A stretch of 64,000 nucleotides of DNA from Microbacterium limosum. GTDB lineage: Bacteria; Actinomycetota; Actinomycetes; Actinomycetales; Microbacteriaceae. Positions 16,068 to 24,628 of this stretch are shown piece by piece. The position numbers and the translations under genes are program-made. Within the stretch, counting starts at the first letter, position 1, and every line of letters starts with the position of its first letter. Under the pieces are notes generated by a model. It saw only the letters and a list, made by a program, of their open reading frames with translations. It searched no databases and was not told the DNA's origin. The stretch covers positions 124,001 to 188,000 of the forward strand of contig NZ_CP137080.1 in assembly GCF_036324365.1 (NCBI RefSeq), read 5' to 3'.

Positions 16068-17000
16068 TCACAGGCCGCCGGACGTGATGCCCCACTCGAG
16101 AAGCCATTCCTCGCCGGGAGCGAGCCACCGCAGCGAGCGGCCCGAGTTCAGCGCGTCGGCGGGGGCGGTCATCGGCTCGACGGCGATCGCGAGAGGCTGG
16201 CCGGGGTAGCGGTCCGTCGTGAAGATCTGCACGTAATCGAAGCCGGCGCCCTGCCAGAGGGTGACGGTCTGGCCGGAGGGGGCGGTGAGGGTCGTTCGCG
16301 CGACCCCATCCTCATCGCGTCGGAGCGAGCCGAAGGCGGTGTCCATCTCGATGTCGCCCACCCGCCGGCCCTCGCGCAGGTCGGTCGACCCGTCGACGGG
16401 GACCTCGTCGACGGGGAGCTTCCGATCGTCGACGACGAAGCGCGTCGCACCCGGTGAGGTGAGGGTCAGGTCCGCGGTGTCGGCGGTGGAGAGCATGAGA
16501 TAGGGGTGAGCGCCGAGTGCGACCGGCGCGTCCTCGCCGCCGAGGTTGACGATCTCGTGCGCGATGGCGATGCCGTCGGGAACGAGGCGGTACGACACCC
16601 GGGTGCGCAGATGGAACGGATATCCCGTCTGCGGCACGATGTCGGCCCCGAGCGTCAGCTCCCCGGCCGTGGTGGCGACCGGCTCGTAGGAGGTGAAGCG
16701 CAGCAGGCCGTGGGCGGCGTTGTGGAACTTCCGCTCCGACAGCGCCAGTTCGCGTGTCACGCCGCGCTGTGTCCACACCCCGTCGCGCACGCGGTTCGGC
16801 CAGGGAGCGAGCACGATCCCGGATGCCGCGGGCGTCGGCGAACCCGCCGGGTAGGGCGGCACGAGGTCGACCCCCGCGACGCGGAGGGCGCGCAGCGACG
16901 CGCCGACCTGCGCGACCTGGGCACTGACCCGTCCGTCGGAAGTGCGCAGGAGGTGCTGACGACCGGTGGGGTCGGTGCCGGCGTCGTCGCTGTCGGTCAT
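16068..17000 (-). CDS. Aldose 1-epimerase family protein
   Basis: 310 residues, galactose mutarotase-like fold, interconverting alpha and beta sugars. Motifs are LAPWPNRVRDGVW, ERKFHNAAHGLLRFTSYEPV with the conserved His, ALGAHPYLML with the second catalytic His, and a C-terminal LAIAVEPMTAPADALN with the base Glu. This is the pattern of the GalM/YihR-like subfamily. The start MTDSDDAG was chosen because GGAGG lies 6 bases ahead; an ATG two codons earlier abuts the ribosome site. It is divergent from the helicase gene. Confidence 0.9.
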   Translation of the reverse strand: MTDSDDAGTDPTGRQHLLRTSDGRVSAQVAQVGASLRALRVAGVDLVPPYPAGSPTPAASGIVLAPWPNRVRDGVWTQRGVTRELALSERKFHNAAHGLLRFTSYEPVATTAGELTLGADIVPQTGYPFHLRTRVSYRLVPDGIAIAHEIVNLGGEDAPVALGAHPYLMLSTADTADLTLTSPGATRFVVDDRKLPVDEVPVDGSTDLREGRRVGDIEMDTAFGSLRRDEDGVARTTLTAPSGQTVTLWQGAGFDYVQIFTTDRYPGQPLAIAVEPMTAPADALNSGRSLRWLAPGEEWLLEWGITSGGL

Positions 17001-17255
17001 CGTCATCCTCCGTCGTGTCCCACCCATGCTAGGCGCCCTCGGCGGTCGGTCAGGTGGCGTCGGCTACGCTGGGGAGGTCGGCTCTGAACACTGCGCGTGT
17101 GCGCGGATGGGTTTGTGAGTTCATGGGGCCGATGGTGAGCGCCGATCGGTGCACATGACCATCACGACAATGGCCCCGGCCGACGGATGTCCGGGTTTCG
17201 CTCGAGTGCGCTCGAGCGCTGTTCGCGTGCGAGAACAACCCAGGAAGGCATCCCC

Positions 17256-19094
17256 ATGCCGAAGAACAAGAAGCCCGCAGGCGGCCGCCCGGCCGCGAAC
17301 TTCGACCCGAGGTACGGCCAGCGCTCCGCGGCCAAGCCCGGAAGCCGCAGCGCGGGGCACCGCGGACACCGTCCCGACGAGGCCGAGCCCGCCGGGAAGC
17401 GCCGCTGGAGCGCGCAGGAGAAGGCGGGCCGCGACGAGGCCCGCGGCATCCGCACCCACAGCCGCGACGCGCGCGGCGGCCGCTTCGACGACGCCCGCCC
17501 GCCCCGCCCCGAGCGCGGCCCCCGCGAGGACCGTCCGGCGCGGTCGTTCGAGGGGCGTCCCCGTCGTGATGAGGGTGATCGTCCGCGTCGGTCGTTCGAG
17601 GGGCGTCCTCGCCGTGATGAGGGTGATCGTCCGCGTCGGTCGTTCGAGGATCGTCCGCGTCGTGAGTTCGGTGACCGCCCCGCGCGGTCGTTCGAAGACC
17701 GCCCTCGTCGCTCGTTCGACGACCGTCCGGCGCGAGGACGCGGCGACGCGGCCCGAGGCTCGCGGGACGGCGGAGCGCGTGCCGCAGGAGGCAACCGCTC
17801 GGACTGGAACGCGCGACCGGAGCGCACCGCGGCCCAGGAGCAGCGCGTGGACGTCGTGCACGAGCGCCTGCAGGCCGAGGCGATCCAGGCGACCGATGTC
17901 GACGGCGTCGGCTTCGGCGATCTCGGTCTGGGCGACAACATCGTCCGGGCGCTCGCCGAACTGGGTGCGGCGTCGCCGTTCCCCATCCAGGCTGCCACGA
18001 TCCCCGAGGTGCTCTCGGGCCGTGACGTGCTCGCCCGCGGGCGCACGGGCTCGGGCAAGACGATCGCCTTCGGCGCGCCGCTGGTCGAGAGCGTCCTGCG
18101 CGCCCAGGCGGGTCAGCGACGCGAGTTCGGCCGCCGTCCGAAGGCGCTGATCCTGGCGCCGACGCGCGAGCTCGCCCTCCAGATCGACCGCACCGTGCAG
18201 CCCATCGCCCGCAGCGTGGGGCTGTTCACGACGCAGATCTACGGTGGCGTGCCCCAGGCCCGTCAGGTCGGCGCGCTCAAGAAGGGCGTCGACATCATCA
18301 TCGGGACGCCGGGCCGCATCGAGGATCTCGTCGAGCAGCGCAAGCTCGACCTCTCCCAGGTGCAGGTCGCGGTTCTCGACGAGGCCGACCACATGTGCGA
18401 GCTCGGGTTCCTCGAGCCGGTGCAGCGCATCCTCCGCCGCACCGCCGACGGGTCGCAGAAGCTGCTTTTCTCGGCGACGCTCGATCGTGAGGTCTCGGCG
18501 CTCGTCGATGAGTTCCTCGTCGAGCCGGCCGTCCACGAGGTTGCGGGAGAGGACCAGGCCTCGAGCACGATCGAGCACCGCGTCCTCGTCATCGACCACC
18601 GGGACAAGGCCGAGATCCTCGACCGGCTCGTCGACCGCGACGGGAAGACGCTCGTCTTCGCCCGTACGCGCGCGTACGCCGAGATGCTCGCCGAGCAGTT
18701 CGACGACGCCGGCATCCCCGCGGTCTCCCTCCACGGCGATCTCAACCAGGCCAAGCGCACCCGCAACCTGCAGCGCCTCACCTCGGGACGCGTGCGGGTG
18801 CTGGTGGCGACGGATGTCGCGGCCCGCGGCATCCACGTCGACGACATCGACCTCGTGGTCCAGGCCGACGCGCCCGACGAGTACAAGACCTACCTGCACC
18901 GGTCGGGCCGGACGGGGCGTGCCGGAGCGACGGGACGGGTGGTCACGCTGATCACGCGTCAGCGCCGCCGGCGCATGACCGAGATGCTCTCCCGCGCGGA
19001 GATCACGGCGCCGTTCGAGGAGGTCTCCCCGGGCGACGACGTGATCGACGAGCTGGCGGGGTCGTCTCCGACGGCGGCCGAGCTCACCGCCTAG
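17256..19094 (+). CDS. DEAD-box RNA helicase with RGG-like N-terminal repeats
   Basis: 612 residues. The N-terminal ~195 residues are Arg, Asp and Gly rich and include 16-residue tandem repeats (SFEGRPRRDEGDRPRR, positions about 17540-17690), which probably bind RNA. The helicase core follows: Q motif FPIQAATIPEV, Walker A ARGRTGSGKT, PTRELALQ, motif II DEAD (VLDEADHMCELGF), SAT, ARTRAYAE, ATDVAARGIHV and HRSGRTGRAG. It likely acts in RNA remodelling, for example cold response or ribosome assembly. The ATG at 17256 has AGGAAGG ahead of it; an upstream in-frame start at 17187 has none. The extension sits N-terminal, whereas many bacterial DEAD proteins carry it C-terminal. Confidence 0.95.
   Translation: MPKNKKPAGGRPAANFDPRYGQRSAAKPGSRSAGHRGHRPDEAEPAGKRRWSAQEKAGRDEARGIRTHSRDARGGRFDDARPPRPERGPREDRPARSFEGRPRRDEGDRPRRSFEGRPRRDEGDRPRRSFEDRPRREFGDRPARSFEDRPRRSFDDRPARGRGDAARGSRDGGARAAGGNRSDWNARPERTAAQEQRVDVVHERLQAEAIQATDVDGVGFGDLGLGDNIVRALAELGAASPFPIQAATIPEVLSGRDVLARGRTGSGKTIAFGAPLVESVLRAQAGQRREFGRRPKALILAPTRELALQIDRTVQPIARSVGLFTTQIYGGVPQARQVGALKKGVDIIIGTPGRIEDLVEQRKLDLSQVQVAVLDEADHMCELGFLEPVQRILRRTADGSQKLLFSATLDREVSALVDEFLVEPAVHEVAGEDQASSTIEHRVLVIDHRDKAEILDRLVDRDGKTLVFARTRAYAEMLAEQFDDAGIPAVSLHGDLNQAKRTRNLQRLTSGRVRVLVATDVAARGIHVDDIDLVVQADAPDEYKTYLHRSGRTGRAGATGRVVTLITRQRRRRMTEMLSRAEITAPFEEVSPGDDVIDELAGSSPTAAELTA
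17540..17690 (+). repeat. 48-bp tandem repeat inside the helicase gene
   Basis: Two almost identical 48-base units, each coding SFEGRPRRDEGDRPRR, are followed by shorter degenerate units (SFEDRPRREFGDRPAR, SFEDRPRRSFDDRPAR). In-frame repeat number could vary between strains. Confidence 0.8.
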
Positions 19095-19109
19095 GGACCG
19101 CGGACCTGC

Positions 19110-19143
19110 AGGAGGGCGCCCCGGCTCGTCGGGGAGCCCTCCT
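19110..19143. terminator. Hairpin between convergent helicase and radical SAM genes
   Basis: AGGAGGGC...CCCCG and CGGGG...GCCCTCCT form a long stem (8 plus 5 pairs with single-base bulges) 16 bases past the helicase stop. It can serve both strands. Confidence 0.65.
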
Positions 19144-19162
19144 CGTCGCCGTGCGGACGCCC

Positions 19163-20731
19163 TCAGAAGAGGGTGGGGTCGGCGAACCTCGGCGCCGCCC
19201 CCGCACCGCGCCGTCCGGTGGCCAGGACGGGCCCCGGCGCGGCTGCCCGCATCGGCTGCTCGTCCTCGTCGCCGCCGTCCAGCCGGTGCGCGCGCAGGAG
19301 CGGGCGCACGCGCTTGGCGAGCCACACGCGGTAGCCCTTCGGGGCGTACGACGTCTGGCCGGGGTACAGGCCGCGATAGGACGACACGAGCTCGGGGTGT
19401 TCGCGCTCGAGCCACTGGAGGAACCAGGGCTTCACGCCCGGGCGCAGGTGCAGCGCGCCGTAGATCACGCGGCGTGCGCCCGCCGCGGCGATGCGTGCGA
19501 GGGCGTCGTCGATCGCCGCGACCGAGTCGGTGAGATGCGGGAGGACCGGCATGAGGAAGACCGTGACGGCGAACCCGGCGTCGGATGCCGCGCGCACCGC
19601 CTCGAGCCGCGCGGTCGTGGTGGGCGTCCCGGGCTCGAGCGACTGCTGCAGGGCCTCGTCGAAGACGGCGATCGAGAACGACAGGTCGACCGGTACGTTC
19701 TCCGCAGCCTGCCGCAGGAGGGGCAGGTCGCGCCGGATGAGCGTGCCCTTCGTCAGCACCGACAGCGGTGTGCCCGACGCGGCCAGGGTCTCGATGATGT
19801 CGGGCATGAGCCGGTAGCGCCCCTCGGCCCGCTGGTAGGGATCGGTGTTCGTGCCGAGCGCGACGTGCTCGCGCTGCCAGGTCGCGGAGGCGAGCTCGCG
19901 CCGCAGCACATCGGCGACGTTGATCTTCACGACGATCTGCGAGTCGAAGTCCCGGCCCGCGTCGAAGTCGAGGTACTCGTGCGTCCCGCGGGCGAAGCAG
20001 TTGTGGCTGATCACCCCATTGGCGATGAAGTCGCCGGTGCCGGTCGTGATGTCGATCATGTCCATCTCGACGCCGAGATCGTCGATCGACTCGATGCGCA
20101 GGTCTGAGACCGTCTTGACTGCCGTCCCCGACAGGTCGAGCTTGCGGCTGATGGATGGCTCGGTGATGCGGAAGAAGCGCTCACCGCCGAACCCGAATCC
20201 CATCAGGCGGTTGCTTGTCGTCAGGTGAGGACGGCGAGCTGCTCCGCTTGTCGCGCCCGTGACGTGCTTCCAGCCCCGGTCGCTGAGGAATCGGTGGTCA
20301 CCGCTCGCCACGAGTTGTGTGCCATCGGCCAGGTGAACGCGATGGGCGCGCTTGCGAGTCGACCATTTGGCGTCCACCCGCGTGCGCACGTAGCGACGGT
20401 ATGAGCCGTGAACCTGGGTGCCCATGATCTCATCGCCGACTTGCACGGCCCGCAGGGAACGGCTGAATCCGTCGGCCATCAGGATCATCGTGTCGGGCGA
20501 TAGGCAGTAGGCGCAGGCATGCGTGCAGCCCCGATAGGGGTTGATCGTCCAGGAGAAGGGCATCGCCGAGTCGCCGGGCACGTGGTTCAGTGCCGACCGG
20601 GACATGACCTCGTGAAAGGTGATGCCCGCGAACTCCGGCGTGGTGACGCTGCGCACGAGCCCGTCGATGCGCTCGAGCCCCGGCAGGGCGTCGGCGTCCA
20701 CCGCCCCGATCTGCTGTCCCCGCCACCTCAT
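19163..20731 (-). CDS. Rv2578c/SplB-family radical SAM protein with embedded mini-intein
   Basis: 522-residue precursor; about 353 residues after splicing. The mature protein starts MRWRGQQIGAVDADALPG and carries the radical SAM motif CxxxCxxC as C69-THA-C73-AY, then, after the intein, C245-FARGTHEYLDFD. GTNTDPYQRAEGRYRLMPDI and FSIAVFDEALQQSLEPGTP are typical of the COG1533 (SplB-like, 'DNA repair photolyase') group; the reaction is not known. The ATG at 20731 was chosen over the longer frame (to 20803) because homologues begin MRW. A LexA-type box lies 10 bases upstream. It is divergent from the carboxypeptidase gene and convergent with the helicase gene. Confidence 0.92.
   Translation of the reverse strand: MRWRGQQIGAVDADALPGLERIDGLVRSVTTPEFAGITFHEVMSRSALNHVPGDSAMPFSWTINPYRGCTHACAYCLSPDTMILMADGFSRSLRAVQVGDEIMGTQVHGSYRRYVRTRVDAKWSTRKRAHRVHLADGTQLVASGDHRFLSDRGWKHVTGATSGAARRPHLTTSNRLMGFGFGGERFFRITEPSISRKLDLSGTAVKTVSDLRIESIDDLGVEMDMIDITTGTGDFIANGVISHNCFARGTHEYLDFDAGRDFDSQIVVKINVADVLRRELASATWQREHVALGTNTDPYQRAEGRYRLMPDIIETLAASGTPLSVLTKGTLIRRDLPLLRQAAENVPVDLSFSIAVFDEALQQSLEPGTPTTTARLEAVRAASDAGFAVTVFLMPVLPHLTDSVAAIDDALARIAAAGARRVIYGALHLRPGVKPWFLQWLEREHPELVSSYRGLYPGQTSYAPKGYRVWLAKRVRPLLRAHRLDGGDEDEQPMRAAAPGPVLATGRRGAGAAPRFADPTLF
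20000..20506 (-). other. Mini-intein (169 residues) within the radical SAM gene
   Basis: Intein residues run from Cys76 to Asn244 of the precursor. The N-terminal block is CLSPDTMILMADGF, block B is VASGDHRFLSD, and the C-terminal blocks are MIDITTGTGDFIANG and VISHN, followed by Cys+1. All canonical splicing residues are present (Cys1, block B His, penultimate His, terminal Asn, Cys+1). There is no room for a homing endonuclease. Codon usage is more AT-rich than in the flanking exteins (for example ACGAGTTGTGTGCC and CATCAGGCGGTTGC on the plus strand), which is consistent with lateral origin. Confidence 0.93.
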
Positions 20732-20740
20732 GGCGAACAG

Positions 20741-20756
20741 TCGAACACAGATTCGA
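20741..20756. promoter_or_regulatory. LexA/SOS-box-like site
   Basis: TCGAACACAGATTCGA matches the actinobacterial LexA consensus TCGAAC-N4-GTTCGA at 11 of 12 positions. It sits 10 bases upstream of the radical SAM start and 85 bases from the divergent GTG. Confidence 0.75.
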
Positions 20757-20840
20757 TGATGAAGCAAGAAGACGTGCCCCATGATCGTCTCTGTGTGCGC
20801 CACCTCGCCGGCTGCGCGGCGTGCGGGTGAGAATGGGCGG

Positions 20841-21839
20841 GTGACCGACCCCGACGGCTCCGCATCCTCTCGTGCCGAGGCGAGGCTCGAGCGGGAGCGC
20901 GCAACGTCTCCCGAGAGGGTGCGCCGACGCCTCGTCTACGGGGCCGGTGGCCTGGCGGTGGTCGCCGCCTTCGCCGTCGCCGTCGGCGTCGCGCTGGCCG
21001 GGGCGGGGCCGGGAGCGGGCGGGCCGGCGCCCGCGGCATCCGCGACCGTCACGGCCGCGCCGTGGGCGAGCGCGATCCCCGCCCCCGACTTCACGGGCGA
21101 GCCCGCGGCCGTGACCGCCCTCTGCGACCGGCCCGGAGTGCAGCAGGCGCTCGCCGAAGGCGATGACGCCGCCGTGATCGCCGCGGCGGGCGGCGGGGAA
21201 GGGTTCCGACGTGCGGTGATCGACGGCGTGGCGCCCTGCATCAGCCTGCGCGTCGCCTCACACGTCTGGTCGGTCGTGAACAAGGCGCTTCCGATCGACC
21301 CGATCGACTTCGCGCCGTACGACTGGGTGGCCCCGCCCGGCACGCGCAACGGGCCGAACGCCGCGGTGCGCACCGACATCGCCCCGACCCTCGCCGACAT
21401 GGCCGACGCCGCACGCGCCGCCGGCGTCGGCGACCTCGGGGTGCAGAACGGGTATCGCGGCTACTCGGTGCAGCAGCGGATCCACTCGCAGCGGGTCGCC
21501 GAGCTCGGTCGCGAGGCGGGGGAGCGCCTGGCCGCCCGGCCCGGTCACAGCGAGCACCAGACGGCGCTCGCGGTGGACGTCTTCGCCTGCGATCCCGGCT
21601 GCGGGTCGTCGGAGCAGTTCGGTGGGACGGCCCTGTCGGCCTGGGTGGTCGAGAACGGGTGGCGGTACGGCTGGATCGTGCGCTACGAAGACGGCTACAC
21701 GCCGATCACGGGCTACGACCCCGAGGCCTGGCATCTGCGGTACATCGGGCCCGAGCTGGGGGCGGCCTACCACGCGGGCGGATTCCACACCCTCGAGGAG
21801 TTCTTCGGACTGCCGGCGGCGCCCGGATACGTCGATTGA
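20841..21839 (+). CDS. D-alanyl-D-alanine carboxypeptidase, VanY/M15B type
   Basis: 332 residues. The short cytoplasmic N terminus is followed by one membrane helix (LVYGAGGLAVVAAFAVAVGV), so the catalytic domain lies outside. It carries the M15B zinc motifs: GYRGYSVQQRIHSQRV, RPGHSEHQTALAVDVFAC (HxxxxxxD with SxHQ) and DPEAWHLRYIG (xWH). It should trim the terminal D-Ala of peptidoglycan stems. The GTG at 20841 stands 6 bases after GAGAAT, the leaderless spacing used elsewhere; an ATG-like start at 20781 lies across the divergent control region and is less likely. Confidence 0.9.
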   Translation: MTDPDGSASSRAEARLERERATSPERVRRRLVYGAGGLAVVAAFAVAVGVALAGAGPGAGGPAPAASATVTAAPWASAIPAPDFTGEPAAVTALCDRPGVQQALAEGDDAAVIAAAGGGEGFRRAVIDGVAPCISLRVASHVWSVVNKALPIDPIDFAPYDWVAPPGTRNGPNAAVRTDIAPTLADMADAARAAGVGDLGVQNGYRGYSVQQRIHSQRVAELGREAGERLAARPGHSEHQTALAVDVFACDPGCGSSEQFGGTALSAWVVENGWRYGWIVRYEDGYTPITGYDPEAWHLRYIGPELGAAYHAGGFHTLEEFFGLPAAPGYVD

Positions 21840-21876
21840 TCCCCGCCGCGGACGGCCGGTCCGGGGGCGCCGCGGA

Positions 21877-22734
21877 TCAGCCCCAGGGCGCCAGCACGAC
21901 GAACAGCACGGCCGTGACGACCCAGAAGGCGGCGACGAAGACGGTGTCGCGCGTGCGCCACGCCACGCGGTGGCGCTCGGTGCGCTCGGGGTAGGCGCCG
22001 AACGCGCGCGAGTCCATCGCGAGCGCCATCCGTTCCGCGTGACGGATGCCGCCCGCCAGCAGCGGCACGATGTACCCCGCCCGCCGGCGCGCCGCGGCGA
22101 TCGGGCCCCGGCCCCGGGAGGCGCCTCGCACGCGGTGCGCGGCGCGGATCACCTCCAACTCGTACCGGAACCGCGGCACGAAGCGGAAGGCGGCCAGCGC
22201 CGTGTATCCGATGCGGTAGGGCACCCGCAGCTGCTGGACGACGGCGCGCGTGAGATCGGCGCCGCTCGTGGTCAGCCCCCCGATGAGGGCCAGAGCGAGA
22301 ATCGCGCCGAGCCGCAGCGAGGTCGAGAAGCCGATCTCCAGCGCCGCCCCGTACAGCACGGCATCCCCGATCCGCACGACCACGACGTCGTGAGGGATGC
22401 GCGATGCGTCGGTCCACACGGCGAACCCGACGCCGACGAGCGCGAGGAAGGCGGGAACGGCCAGAAGCAGCACCGCCAGCAGTCGCATCGACAGGTGCGC
22501 CCCGACGAGGAGCACGGCGTAGGCCAGCACGAGGAACGCCGCCGGCGTCGCGAGATCGCGCACGAAGACGAGCATCAGCATCGCCGGCGCGGGGCCGGCG
22601 ATCTTGGCCAGCGGCCCGAGCGCGTAGAGGAAGCGCCATCGGGACCGCGCGGCGGGCGACGCATACGGGTCGAACGCGGTGCGGGATGCCGGCACGACGG
22701 TGATCGCGTCGGTGCCGATCGGTGCGGAGGTCAC
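21877..22734 (-). CDS. ECF transporter T component (EcfT/YkoC-like)
   Basis: 285-residue integral membrane subunit that couples the ATPases to the substrate-binding S subunit. It begins with a soluble stretch including DPYASPAARSRWRFLYALGP, then helices, and has the two cytoplasmic coupling motifs ARR/ASR-like (YELEVIRAAHRVRGASRGRG and ERMALAMDSRAFGAYPERTE). It starts with GTG, overlapping the ATPase stop by GTGA, so it is translationally coupled. Third gene of an S-AA-T operon. Confidence 0.9.
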   Translation of the reverse strand: MTSAPIGTDAITVVPASRTAFDPYASPAARSRWRFLYALGPLAKIAGPAPAMLMLVFVRDLATPAAFLVLAYAVLLVGAHLSMRLLAVLLLAVPAFLALVGVGFAVWTDASRIPHDVVVVRIGDAVLYGAALEIGFSTSLRLGAILALALIGGLTTSGADLTRAVVQQLRVPYRIGYTALAAFRFVPRFRYELEVIRAAHRVRGASRGRGPIAAARRRAGYIVPLLAGGIRHAERMALAMDSRAFGAYPERTERHRVAWRTRDTVFVAAFWVVTAVLFVVLAPWG

Positions 22735-24554
22735 GATCGTGTCCCGCCGGGGAGGTCGGACAGACGCGCGATCCCGTCGAGCTCGGGGTGGGCGGCGACT
22801 GCCCGCAGCGCCTCGGCCAGGGGCGGTCGTCGGAGCCCCGCTCGCCGAAGGAGGTCGGCGTCGGCGAAGAGCTCGGTCGGGGAGGTGTGTGCGAGCAGGC
22901 GCCCCCCGGCGAGCACCGCGGCCCGCGTGGCGTACTCCGCGACCAGCTGCATGTCGTGGGTCACGACGATCACGGTCGTGCCGCCGGCGTTCAGTTCCGC
23001 CAGGAGGGACATCAGCTCGTCGGCCCGCGCGCGATCCTGGCCGAACGTGGGTTCGTCGAGGGCGAGCACCGGGGCCCCCGCGATGAGCGCCGTGCCCACA
23101 GAGAGCCGACGTTTCTGCCCTCCCGAGAGGAGGAAGGGGTGGGATGCCTCGCGGCCCGCCAGGCCGAAACGCTCGAGCATCTCCGACACGCGCTCGGTGA
23201 TCTCCGCCTCGGAGACGCGCCGCAGCCGCAGCGGCAGGGCGAGCTCGTCGAAGACGGTCGCCGCGACGAACTGGTGCTCGGGGTTCTGGAAGACGAACCC
23301 GACCGCGCGGGAGAGCGCCCCGGCATCCGCGCGCGACGGGTCGAGTCCGTTCACCTGCACCCGGCGGCGGGGCGGCGGCACGACGCCGGCCATCGCCTGC
23401 ACGAGCGTCGTCTTGCCCGCCCCGTTGGCCCCGACGACGGCGAGGAAGTCGCCCGCCTGCACGTCGAGGTCGACGCCGCGCAGGATGTCGCGACCGCCGC
23501 GTGCGACGGTGAGGCCCCGCACGCGGACGAGGGGCTCGGAGTCAGGTGGCGGCGCGTGCCACACCGCGATGGGAGGATTCTGCGCGGGGCTGAGGAGCTT
23601 CGGCGCGGCATCCTCCTCCGGTTGCGAGCTGCTCGTGCGGGCCGATGGAGCCGGGCAGCTCTCGAGCGCGCGGCGGAGGTCTGCGGGCGTCAGTGGAAGG
23701 GGGTCGAGCGGGTATCCGGCGGCGCACAGCCGCAGGGCCGCGAGCGCCGCGGTCGGCAGCCAGACCCCGAGTCCGTGCAACTCGGCCGCGCGCCGGCGCA
23801 GGACATCGTCTACCGGCCCGTCCGCCACCAGTCGCCCCGCCGCGTCGAGCACCACGACGCGGGTAGCGAGCGCGACGGCCTGGTCGAGATTGTGCTCGAC
23901 CAGCACGATGGTGCGGTCCCCGCGCGCGACGACGTCGCGCAGGGCGGCGTACACGTCGTCGATGCCGGCGGGGTCCAGGTTCGCGGTGGGTTCGTCGAGC
24001 ACCAGGATGCCGGATCCCATCGCGAGCGCACAGGCGATCGCGAGGCGCTGCCGCCCTCCGCCCGAGAGCCGTTCGGGGTTCTCGGCCCGGCGCTCCCACA
24101 GCCCCACGCGCCGCAGCGCCGACTCGGCACGGGCGAGCACCTCGGCGACGGGGAGGCGCAGGTTCTCGGGGCCGAATGCCACCTCGTCGAGCACGGTCCC
24201 CGTGACGAGCTGGGCATCGGGATCCTGGAAGACCATCGCGACGTGCGTGCTGAGCAGGGCGACCGGCGTCGTCGTGGTGTCGAGGCCGGCCACCTCGATC
24301 CGTCCCGAGATGCCCGCCGGCAGGGAGTGGGGGATGAGCCCGTTCATCGCGAGCGTCAGCGTGGACTTCCCCGAGCCGCTGGGACCGAGCACGAGCACGA
24401 CCTCGCCCGCTTGGACCGAGAGCGAGACGCCGCCGGGGGCGGGGGCCGCGGCATCCGGATACGTGATCGACACGTCGTGCAGCGCCAGTACCGGGCTCTC
24501 GGCGAGCGCGGGCGGATCGCTGACCGCCGGATGCGGGCGAGCGGGTACGGTCAA
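22731..24554 (-). CDS. Fused double ATPase of ECF transporter (YkoD-like)
   Basis: 607 residues with two complete ABC domains. Domain 1 has Walker A GPSGSGKST, signature LSGGGRQRL and Walker B ILVLDEPT. Domain 2 (from about residue 350) has GANGAGKTT, LSGGQKRRL and VLALDEPT, with the H-loop in VVTHD. Single-chain double ATPases are typical of ykoD. The TTG start at 24554 has no clear ribosome site, and no ATG or GTG lies upstream within the short gap after TAACCT, so the exact start is uncertain. It energises uptake with the adjacent T and S components. Confidence 0.92.
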   Translation of the reverse strand: MTVPARPHPAVSDPPALAESPVLALHDVSITYPDAAAPAPGGVSLSVQAGEVVLVLGPSGSGKSTLTLAMNGLIPHSLPAGISGRIEVAGLDTTTTPVALLSTHVAMVFQDPDAQLVTGTVLDEVAFGPENLRLPVAEVLARAESALRRVGLWERRAENPERLSGGGRQRLAIACALAMGSGILVLDEPTANLDPAGIDDVYAALRDVVARGDRTIVLVEHNLDQAVALATRVVVLDAAGRLVADGPVDDVLRRRAAELHGLGVWLPTAALAALRLCAAGYPLDPLPLTPADLRRALESCPAPSARTSSSQPEEDAAPKLLSPAQNPPIAVWHAPPPDSEPLVRVRGLTVARGGRDILRGVDLDVQAGDFLAVVGANGAGKTTLVQAMAGVVPPPRRRVQVNGLDPSRADAGALSRAVGFVFQNPEHQFVAATVFDELALPLRLRRVSEAEITERVSEMLERFGLAGREASHPFLLSGGQKRRLSVGTALIAGAPVLALDEPTFGQDRARADELMSLLAELNAGGTTVIVVTHDMQLVAEYATRAAVLAGGRLLAHTSPTELFADADLLRRAGLRRPPLAEALRAVAAHPELDGIARLSDLPGGTRS

Positions 24555-24628
24555 GGGGGCCTCGAGACGACGGGTGGGCTCCCAGGTTAGCCGACCCTAA
24601 CCTGCCGTGGGCGGGTCGCGGCCGGCGG

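Noticed and set aside
20000..20506. Homing endonuclease in the intein
   Set aside because: Only 169 residues with splicing blocks nearly contiguous; no LAGLIDADG motif.
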